This document shows positions 56,275 to 64,000 of a DNA stretch of 64,000 nt, one piece after another. The notes below the pieces were generated by a model that was given only the letters and a program-made list of their open reading frames with translations, was not told the DNA's origin and did not search any database. The DNA lies in NCBI GenBank assembly GCA_963971225.1, contig OZ020267.1, forward strand, positions 100,998,536 to 101,062,535, in the 5' to 3' direction. How positions within the stretch are numbered: position 1 is the stretch's first letter; every line of letters starts with the position of its first letter. The position numbers and the translations under genes are program-made. This DNA is from Melieria omissa. Its lineage: Eukaryota > Arthropoda > Insecta > Diptera > Ulidiidae.

Positions 56275-58157
56275 TTCAAATTCAATTCAAACTCAATTCA
56301 AATTCAATTCAAATTCAATTCAAATTCAATTCAAATTCAATTCAAATTCAATTCAAATTCAATTCAAATTCAATTCAAATTCAATTCAAATTCAATTCAA
56401 ATTCAATTCAAATTCAATTCAAATTCAATTCAAATTCAATTCAAATTCAATTCAAATTCAATTCAAATTCAATTCAAATTCAATTCAAATTCAATTCAAA
56501 TTCAATTCAAATTCAATTCAAATTCAATTCAAATTCAATTCAAATTCAATTCAAATTCAATTCAAATTCAATTCAAATTCAATTCAAATTCAATTCAAAT
56601 TCAATTCAAATTCAATTCAAATTCAATTCAAATTCAATTCAAATTCAATTCAAATTCAATTCAAATTAAATTCAAATTCAATTCAAATTCAATTCAAATT
56701 CAATTCAAATTCAATTCAAATTCAATTCAAATTCAATTCAAATTCAATTCAAATTCAATTCAAATTCAATTCAAATTCAATTCAAATTCAATTCAAATTC
56801 AATTCAAATTCAATTCAAATTCAATTCAAATTCAATTCAAATTCAATTCAAATTCAATTCAAATTCAATTCAAATTCAATTCAAATTCAATTCAAATTCA
56901 ATTCAAATTCAATTCAAATTCAATTCAAATTCAATTCAAATTCAATTCAAATTCAATTCAAATTCAATTCAAATTCAATTCAAATTCAATTCAAATTCAA
57001 TTCAAATTCAATTCAAATTCAATTCAAAATCAATTCAAATTCAATTCAAATTCAATTCAAATTCAATTCAAATTCAATTCAAATTCAATTCAAATTCAAT
57101 TCAAATTCAATTCAAATTCAATTCAAATTCAATTCAAATTCAATTCAAATTCAATTCAAATTCAATTCAAATTCAATTCAAATTCAATTCAAATTCAATT
57201 CAAATTCAATTCAAATTCAATTCAAATTCAATTCAAATTCAATTCAAATTCAATTCAAATTCAATTCAAATTCAATTCAAATTCAAATTCAATGCAAATT
57301 CAATTCAAATTCAATTCAAATTCAATTCAAATTCAATTCAAATTCAATTCAAATTCAATTCAAATTCAATTCAAAATCAATTCAAATTCAATTCAAATTC
57401 AATTCAAATTCAATTCAAATTCAATTCAAATTCAATTCAAATTCAATTCAAATTCAATTCAAATTCAATTCAAATTCAATTCAAATTCAATTCAAATTCA
57501 ATTCAAATTCAATTCAAATTCAATTCAAATTCAATTCAAATTCAATTCAAATTCAATTCAAATTCAAATTCAATGCAAATTCAATTCAAATTCAATTCAA
57601 ATTCAATTCAAATTCAATTCAAATTCAATTCAAATTCAATTCAAATTCAATTCAAATTCAATTCAAATTCAATTCAAATTCAATTCAAATTTAATTCAAA
57701 TTCAATTCAAATGCAATTTAAATTCAATTCAAATTCAATTCAAATTCAATTCAAATTCAATTCAAATTCAATTCAAATTCAATTCAAATTCAATTCAAAT
57801 TCAATTCAAATTCAATTCAAATTCAATTCAAATTCAATTCAAATTCAATTCAAATTCAATTCAAATTCAATTCAAATTCAATTCAAATTCAATTCAAATT
57901 CAATTCAAATTCAATTCAAATTCAATTCAAATTCAATTCAAATTCAATTCAAATTCAATTCAAATTCAATTCAAATTCAATTCAAATTCAATTAAAATTC
58001 AATTCAAATTCAATTCAAATTCAATTCAAATTCAATTCAAATTCAATTCAAATTCAATTCAAATTCAATTCAAATTCAATTCAAATTCAATTCAAATTCA
58101 ATTCAAATTCAATTCAAATTCAATTCAAATTCAATTCAAATTCAATTCAAAATCAAT
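56275..58157. repeat. Large minisatellite, 11-bp unit (ATTCAATTCAA), ~170 copies
   Basis: Nearly pure tandem repetition of an 11-base unit over ~1.88 kb, with a few single-base variants and 5-bp shortened units (near 57286 and 57567). Because 11 is not a multiple of 3, all three plus-strand frames read the same 11-residue peptide cycle (FKFNSNSIQIQ) without stops. The minus strand hits TGA in each cycle. The long open frames (up to 478 codons) are therefore a repeat artefact. Confidence 0.97.
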
Positions 58158-58615
58158 TCCAATCCAGTCACCACTTCCACCCATAAATGACCGCTTGAGC
58201 TGCTCTCATCAGTTCCCAATGCATCGTTCAATGATTTTCCAATCTCTGTGCAACGTAATTGGATCACCAACTAATCAATCGTTGATTTTAGTCTGCAACT
58301 AATTCCATCAACTGCTGCCATACAAACATAGTCACAGGCTTCACTGTAACCACAATCCACTCCGTCTTTAATCATAATTCAACTATAAATCTTTTTCTAT
58401 TAAACACATTTTCACTGAAAATTCTATCATTCTCAAAATTTCTGCCTCTACGGCACATGTATCTTTCAGGCCAAAAAAAATTAAAAACAAAAAAAAAATT
58501 AAAAAATCTATATAGTAAGTAATGACACGATCGCATTGTAATTGGACTATAATAAACCAATATTGACTTCTTATTTCGTTTCGTTGTTACGTTTGCAGAA
58601 TTCAAACAGTGCAGA

Positions 58616-58855
58616 ATGTGTGACCCCTATTGCTCATGCTACCCATTTTCCGCGAGTGTTTACCCCTGCGCGCCATTACCCTGTGGACCGTGCGCGCCTT
58701 GTGGACCCTGCGGTCCATGCTGTGGTCCGTGGATACCATGTGGACCGTATTACCCATGCGGTGCATGCCAATGCGGCCCGTGCGGACCCTCGATCTGCGG
58801 GCCTTGCAGACCGTGTGGACCGTGTGGACCGCGCTGCGGACCATGTCGCCGATGA
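58616..58855 (+). CDS. Cys-Gly-Pro repeat protein, Mst84D/Mst87F-like, 79 aa
   Basis: A small structural protein with 21 cysteines in 79 residues, mostly as C-G-P-C and C-x-P-C steps ('[18 protein letters not shown]'), ending CGPCRR. This matches the Drosophila Mst(3)CGP family in size and composition (those are 55-74 aa). The Drosophila proteins are made in the male germ line under translational delay and sit in the sperm tail. The ATG lies 17 bases after a good acceptor ('TTGTTACGTTTGCAG'), so a 5' UTR intron is likely. I did not see the 12-base translational control element (ACATCAAAATTT type) nearby; it may be in the upstream exon. A second Cys-rich gene starts just downstream. Confidence 0.75.
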   Translation: MCDPYCSCYPFSASVYPCAPLPCGPCAPCGPCGPCCGPWIPCGPYYPCGACQCGPCGPSICGPCRPCGPCGPRCGPCRR

Positions 58856-58915
58856 ACTTTTCTTCCCAGGTTACATTGAGCACAGAACGCTCATAGTTTC
58901 CCTTTCTACTTAAAG

Positions 58916-60581
58916 GCCACTGTTCAAGTCGGTGCGATTGCGAAGGCAGCAACAACTGGCCAAGTTCAAGTCCCGATTGCAGACCGAAGCCATGTCCCTG
59001 CCGGAACGAACATGAACCGCCCGAATACAACTTCGATTCGCCATTCCCGCCAGAATATGAGAGTAGGTCATGCCCATGTGAGCGCCAAAACGTAGAACAC
59101 AAATGCACGAACGCCTGCCAGCTATCAATTTCAAAGCACATCGGTCTAAACGACGACTGCCAATGCGGCGACAAATGCGCCCAGCCTAAGCCTAGCTGCG
59201 AATGCGCCAGCGCGGCTACATATCGAACGAGCGAAATCAGTTATGGCTGGCCCAGTCCAGACGAATGTGTTGCGCCTGTTTCCGACTACGGCGACGGTCT
59301 AAGGCCGAAACCATGTTGCGACAGGTCGACTCAATGCAATCAGCATCAATGTGGAAACCCTGAATCTGGTTACGAATCTGTCTGTAACCTGGGCCCCGAA
59401 CCGACCCTCGAATTGCCCAAGTGTTCATGTCATTGCGATTGGCCGAGTCCCGACGATTACCTCAGGCCCGCACCCAACTACGATTGCCCATGTCAAAGTT
59501 CGGTCCAGAGTTCAAAGTCCGAATGTTGCGGTAATTGGCCCCACCCTGACGAGTACCTAATGTCCGAATCGAAACACGATTGGCCTTGTCAAGACTTGCC
59601 AAATATTGAAAAGCCCGAATGCTGCTGCGATTGGCCCAGCCCAGGCGAATTCCTAATGTCCGAAGCATACTGCGACTGGCCGTGTCGCAAATGTGGAAAG
59701 CCCGAGTGTAGCTGCAATTGGCCAATCCCCGACGAGTTTCTAGTGTCCGAACCCTGCTGCGACTGGGCTAGCCAGTGCACTCAATGCGCAAAGTCCGAAT
59801 GTAGCTGCGATTGGCCACGCCCCGATGAATTTCTAGGACCTGCACGAAACTGCAACTGTGGAAACCCCAAATGTAGCTGCGATTGGCCACGCCCCGATGA
59901 ATTTCTAGGACCTGCACGAAACTGCAACTGTGGAAACCCCAAATGTGGTTGCGATGGGCCGCTCCGAAGCGAATTCCAAAATCCCAGCTCAAAACCCAAC
60001 TGTCGCAATCCGAACTCGGTTCGTTTTCAAAATGTGGAGGACAGTAACTGTGACTCTCGCTTGCCGGGCGGATGTCAGAAGTGTGACGACAGGTACCGCT
60101 GCTGGTCGTGCTCGTGCCGAAACCGATATATGAACTGCGATTGTCACTATGCGTCGCTATGGAAACGCTTAGGTCGATATCTCAGGCGGAAGTCTTGCTG
60201 CGCCTGGCCGAATGTGCGCGCTGCACACTGCTATAAGGTGAGATGTTGAGGCGAGATTTCATATGCGAAATGTATATGAAATGCATGAGTTGTGCCCACT
60301 TTGTACTATCTACTCGGTGGTCCTTAGCGAGACAGCGCAACCCAAACTCGACTCGACAATGAAACTCAACTGGAATCAAGTCGAAACTCTCAAGTCGCAA
60401 GCAACTATAGAATATCAGTTCAGAGTTGCAGAATTTCCAACACGCCGTGCGTACATACATCCCATACATCCATATAATTTCTTACATCAATGTTTTATAG
60501 GTGATCGAAGAGACCGTCTTAATATCAGAGCCCGAAGTGCTGCGCCTCCACATAAATCCGTACAATGCCCAAGCAGCGTAA
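58916..60581 (+). CDS. Cysteine-rich Trp-Pro module protein, spliced, 5' end unresolved
   Basis: Unknown function. One frame is open from 58897 to 60249. I place the exon start at a likely acceptor 'TTCTACTTAAAG' (58915). No in-frame ATG occurs before about 59560, so an upstream exon must supply the start. The protein repeats a module C-x-C-[DN]-W-P-x-P-[DG]-E-[FY]-L about seven times, mixed with Cys-rich spacers. The C-terminal part is basic ('LWKRLGRYLRRKSCCAWP'). At 60237 a strong donor CTATAAG|GTGAGA precedes a stop. An acceptor 'TGTTTTATAG' at 60500 adds a 26-residue acidic/Leu end ('VIEETVLISEPEVL..', stop 60579-60581), in phase 0. Next to a CGP gene it may also be a sperm or other disulfide-linked structural protein; that is inference. 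Confidence 0.7.
59801..59944 (+). repeat. Exact 72-bp tandem duplication in the Cys-rich gene
   Basis: Two identical 72-base units (59801-59872 and 59873-59944) add one 24-residue module (SCDWPRPDEFLGPARNCNCG + NPKC). Identity over the whole unit means a recent in-frame duplication. Confidence 0.95.
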
Positions 60582-60878
60582 GCGAACTAATGGCCAAACA
60601 AAATTCGGTGTAGTCAACCATGGACAGACAACTATATTGAAATCGATCAGAAACAGCTTCATCTACAACAAAAACAGTCCATAGTTCGATTAGAAACTGA
60701 AGAGAAATGAACATGAGCAACAATAACAACAATAAAGGTCCCCTTCTAAAACAAACTAACGATTTTTATTTCTTTCTCTTAATAAAAGCTATGAAACTAT
60801 TGCTTTTGCTAAGCAAAAAGTGTTCTAGTAATTTGGATGGGTTGAATTGATATCGAAAAATCGATATATTTATTAATA
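60582..60878. other. 3' flank of the Cys-rich gene
   Basis: Contains CAA repeats at 60718-60735 and an 'AATAAA' at 60780, a possible poly(A) signal for the upstream gene. Nothing else seen. Confidence 0.4.
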
Positions 60879-61020
60879 GTGATGCCCACAGGAGGTGTTT
60901 TGGAGGTTCAAACCTCCAAATACAAAAATTGCTGCAGGAAAATATGGTTTCGGATGGAATGGAACTTAAAAGCTGCATACAAACCTGTCCCTCAAAATGA
61001 AATACTGTGTGCGCCACTGT
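60879..61020. mobile_element. Short MITE with AGTGGCGCAC ends
   Basis: Starts 'AGTGATGCCCACAGGAGG', ends 'ACTGTGTGCGCCACTG', with the internal palindrome 'GGAGGTTCAAACCTCC' and 'AAATATGGTTTCGGATG'. About 142 bp. Related to 34026-34173. Confidence 0.75.
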
Positions 61021-61651
61021 TTACTACTATATGTAAAAAAGGCGTCGTTGAAGAGGGTGATGGGGGAAAGCCTGGGGTACAGAAACTAAAAGACTTTGAC
61101 ACTTAATATTTATGAAACCACTTTCGCTTTCCTAGAATTAAGGTGGCATCGATCTGGGTCAACGTTAGAAAGAAAGCACCAAGTCTGTACAATTCGATTC
61201 GAGTCAAGGCGAATTCATATTCAAGCTGAAAAATTTAATTGAAAATCAAGTCTCGCATTACTTTTCCTTCTTTTGAGTTACTTGCTGTGCAACACAGTAC
61301 ATAAGTAAAAATATGTGGAAAGAAAGGACATAAATCATTATTGCATGTAGGCCATACAGCCCACAAGACATTTGAATTTTATCGCCTTCATTCAATAGAA
61401 CCTGAAACGAAACTTGAAGACTTTTAGTCCTTTTAATGACCCTTTTCCGTACAAAATCAAATCCCAACATGTTTAAAGACTTTTTGTTAAGTTTTGTCAT
61501 TCAGAACATAGTGAAATTAATACCCACCAGATATTTTTTGTTGCCGGTACTAAGAAAACGAGTCGCCCACGGCAACATATTTATCGCCGGTAATATCGCG
61601 AGCGTACCAATTTCTTATAACCAGTCGTTCTAAAACGTCCGCCGAAAGCAA
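61021..61651. other. Spacer, nothing recognised
   Basis: Two short conflicting frames (61258-61500 minus, 61436-61633 plus) have no domain. 61196-61225 has 'TCAAGGCGAATTCATATTC', like the end of the MITE at 61735. Confidence 0.4.
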
Positions 61652-61997
61652 CTCGCCTTGACGAGTCGTTTTCATATCACCTTGACGAGTCGTTTTCATA
61701 TCGCCGGGACGAGTCAATTTTATATCGCCTGGACCAAGGCGAATTCATACCAGGTGATAGTGTTAAATGAGGCGAATTAATTTTTTTTGTGGTGGAAAAG
61801 GTCTAGATTGTCAAAGTGCCTGTGTAAAACTTTGACAGTTTAAAATGAAAAAGCAAGCTTTGTTCTGATTGGCTGATTTTGACAATCTAAACCCAGAAAA
61901 CAAAAACAAAATACATTGACATTTTGTTGCTGTCCTTACGCTATCACCTGGTATGAATTCGCCTTGGCCTGGACCAGTCATTTTCATATCGCCTTGA
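61652..61997. repeat. 24-bp minisatellite interrupted by a MITE
   Basis: About five units of 'CGCCTTGACGAGTCGTTTTC'+ATAT, four before and one after the insertion at 61735-61966. Removing the insertion and one copy of its target duplication restores the 24-bp register. Confidence 0.85.
61735..61966. mobile_element. Young 232-bp MITE with perfect 26-bp TIRs and 8-bp target duplication
   Basis: Ends 'CAAGGCGAATTCATACCAGG' (61735-61760) and the exact complement at 61941-61966. Flanking GCCTGGAC is duplicated (61727-61734 and 61967-61974). Perfect TIRs and TSD imply a recent insertion. An 8-bp duplication suggests hAT or P superfamily. Confidence 0.95.
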
Positions 61998-62051
61998 CGT
62001 CTTTGTTAAAATCTAAATACATCATGTTGTTTGGAAAATTATGAATATATA

Positions 62052-62612
62052 GGGTGATCCAATTAGAGGTACTTTTTTCAATAACCTTTTTTTGACAGAT
62101 CACGCGTGAGTCGTGTCAAGCTGTCATATTATTTTTGTTCAGTATTGTTTGGCATTTCATCATGGAAAGACTTACGCCTGAACAACGTTTACAAATCGTT
62201 CAACTTTATTACGAACTGTTTACGAGCATTTCGGTGATCGGTGGTCACGTAATGGGCCAGTCGATTGGCCACCAAGATCGTGTGATATCACACCGTTAGA
62301 CTTTTTTCTGTGGGGATACGTAAAGTCTAAAGTCTATACGGATAAATCCGCTTCGATTCAGGCCTTGGAGCAAAACATCACGCGTGTCATTCGCCAGTTA
62401 CCAGTCGAAATGCTCGAACGAGTCATCGAAAATTGGACTCAACGGATGGACCATCTGAGACGTAGCCGCGGCCAACATTTGAAAGAGATAATCTTCAAAA
62501 AATAAATGCCAAAGAATGTTCTTTCGAATGATAATAAACATTCCCCGTTAAATTTTAATTTTCTGTGTTTTTTTCTTTAAAAAAGTAGGGAACCTCGAAA
62601 TGGATCCCGCTT
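62052..62612 (+). mobile_element. Internally deleted Tc1/mariner-superfamily transposon
   Basis: Imperfect ends 'GGGTGATCCAATTAGAGGTA' and, inverted, 'GGGATCCATTTCGAGGTTCC' lie near TA dinucleotides. The transposase keeps only its first ~18 residues (MERLTPEQRLQIVQLYYE, from 62162). After a frame change near 62215 it keeps the last ~95, with 'WPPRSCDITPLDFFLWGYVK', the third catalytic residue block, and 'NWTQRMDHLRRSRGQHLKEI', stop 62503-62505. The whole middle is missing. Insect genomes carry many such copies of this DDE family. Confidence 0.85.
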
Positions 62613-62929
62613 TATAAAAAGTCAGTGAGTTTTGGTTTGGATGGAATTTCATTTGAAGATCTTTCCTCATCACCACTTGCATACAATCAATGTTCTTGAT
62701 CAATGAACCATCGACGAGTGAATAAACATTTTTAAAATACGATCAAGCTCACTGAAATACAAAACATAGTTCAATTCGATACTTAAAGTCCTGGAAAACA
62801 GAGTGTTTTTGTAATTTGTCGCTGCGGCAATAAATCGGCGATTCGCAAATTTGTTTCCACTGACGATTGTTGCCTATTTTTCACATTTGCTTGGTGGGTA
62901 ATTTATTTTACCATGATTCAGAACACAAT

Positions 62930-63790
62930 GGAACTTGAAGACCTTTTTGAAGTATTTTCAGTGACTTTTCAGTACAAAATTGAGTTCGAAGACTTTTAAA
63001 AACTTTTCTTCCCGACTTTTCAAATCAAAATCTAACTGGAAGGCTTTTTAAGACTTTTTTCGAAGTCCTTTCAGTACAAAATCGAACCTTAAGAATCTTG
63101 AAGACATTTTTCGAAGTCTTTGCAGTAAAAAACCGAACTTGAAGACCTTGTTAGAGGTTTTTTACATTTTTCAGAGACTCTTCTCACTCTCTTTCTCTCT
63201 CTCTCTTATGAAAATTTCTTTTAACGACTCTTTTAGTACAAAATCGAGTTTGAAGACTTTTGAAGACTTTTTTAAATTCGTTTTAGTGACTGTTTGGAGT
63301 ACAAAATAGAATTCAAAGACTTTTTGAAGTCTTTTCAGTAACTTTTCAGTAGAAAATCGAACTTGAATACTTTTAGGACTTTTTTTTTAGTTTTTGGTGA
63401 CTATTTTTAGTACAAAATAGAACTCAAAGAACTAAAGGCTTTTTTAAGTATTTTCAGTAACTTTCTAGTACAAGATCGAACTTAAAGACTTTCGAAAACG
63501 TCTTTTAAAGTTTTTTCAGTGAATCTTTTACAAAATCAATTAAGGTCAAAATAGACCCTGAGAGCTTTTTTCAAGTCTGGGTTTTTAGTACAAAATCGAA
63601 CTTGAAGACTTTTGAAATCCATTTAGATGTCTTTTCGGTGTCTCTTTTGAGTACGAAATTGAATGTGAAGACTTTTTGAGACCTTTTCGCAAGTCCTTTT
63701 AGTGAGTTTTTAGTACAAAATCGAATTTGGAGGCTTTTGCAGACCTTTTAGATGTCTTTTCAGTGAAAATTCGAACAATCTTCAGTATAA
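62930..63790. repeat. Degenerate tandem array, ~60-65-bp unit
   Basis: About 12 diverged units built from 'TTTTAGTACAAAATCGAAC', 'TTGAAGACTTTTGAAGAC' and 'TTCGAAGTCTTTTCAGTGAC'. A CT-rich patch sits at 63185-63208. No coding. The last ~200 bases of the window show nothing further. Confidence 0.75.
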
Positions 63791-64000
63791 AAAGTTGATG
63801 TTTGAAACCAAATTTACAATAAAATGTTTCCGCAAACTCGCAGAAATGTTTGCCAAATCTGGACCCGTAAAACTGTCTAAGTGAATGTCATAGTAAAAAG
63901 GACCATCTCTTTTTTTAGTTTTAGAAGATTTCAAGTTGAAGAGAACAACGCAAATTTCCTGCTTTGGTAATCAGACGACTTGCATTTATGTTGGTTCTCA

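Noticed and set aside
56258..58302. Plus-strand open frames of 478, 336 and 140 codons
   Set aside because: They are translations of the 11-bp minisatellite; all frames give the same peptide cycle and there is no conserved unique sequence.
58542..59174. Frames of 123 codons (+) and 190 codons (-) over the Cys-rich locus
   Set aside because: Shadows of the CGP and Cys-rich frames; their residue patterns (His/Arg/Val repeats) reflect the CGP codon repeat in the wrong frame.
61652..61735. CRISPR-like short direct repeats
   Set aside because: Contiguous 24-bp tandem units without spacers, in a eukaryotic genome; an ordinary minisatellite.

Overview
The window looks like chromosomal DNA of a higher fly. 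It is AT-rich and full of (CA)n/(CAA)n microsatellites, small transposons and tRNA-derived SINEs. The recognisable host genes are fly-like: exons of the nuclear receptor dissatisfaction and a Cys-Gly-Pro protein of the male-germline Mst(3)CGP type. A complete fibrillar collagen is also present, a class that Drosophila melanogaster is known to lack. I infer a cyclorrhaphan fly outside Drosophila, most likely a tephritid fruit fly; this comes from gene content and repeat style, not from a search.

Layout. 1-18614: no convincing host gene. It holds tandem repeats, an R1-like LINE remnant (2212-3150), a SINE, an internally deleted mariner (3756-4664), a decayed mariner (7640-8560), an RNase H fragment, a P-element-like THAP remnant (9780-10224), long microsatellite-rich DNA and a TTAA-flanked MITE (15379-15852). 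18615-27704 (minus): three exons of dsf, covering the start codon and all but the very end of the DNA-binding domain. The ligand-binding half must lie beyond the left edge. Its introns carry a TTAA MITE, a 1.9-kb foldback element and SINEs. 27705-45195: no host gene recognised. It holds an hAT element with a nested TTAA element, an intact full-length mariner (31034-32316), RTE and other LINE fragments, SINEs, a solo LTR (36903-37349) and degenerate tandem arrays.

45196-54364 (minus): a complete ten-exon fibrillar collagen gene. I assembled it from splice sites and reading phase: 1927 codons, with a signal peptide, an N-terminal TSPN/LamG domain, a variable acidic/Gly-rich region, a minor helix, an uninterrupted major helix of 337 Gly-X-Y triplets and a COLFI C-propeptide. 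A TATA-containing promoter candidate lies near 55.1 kb.

56275-58157: a 1.9-kb array of an 11-bp unit. 58616-60581 (plus): two cysteine-rich reading frames, a 79-aa CGP protein and a larger spliced protein built on a Cys/Trp-Pro module. 60.6-64.0 kb: MITEs, a short minisatellite split by a very young MITE, an internally deleted Tc1/mariner-superfamily transposon and a degenerate ~60-bp tandem array.

The host genes do not form one pathway. Collagen makes extracellular matrix, dsf is a transcription factor for sexual behaviour and neural differentiation, and the Cys-rich pair suggests sperm-tail or other disulfide-rich structural proteins. Intervening DNA is dominated by non-autonomous or decayed transposons; only the 31-kb mariner looks intact.
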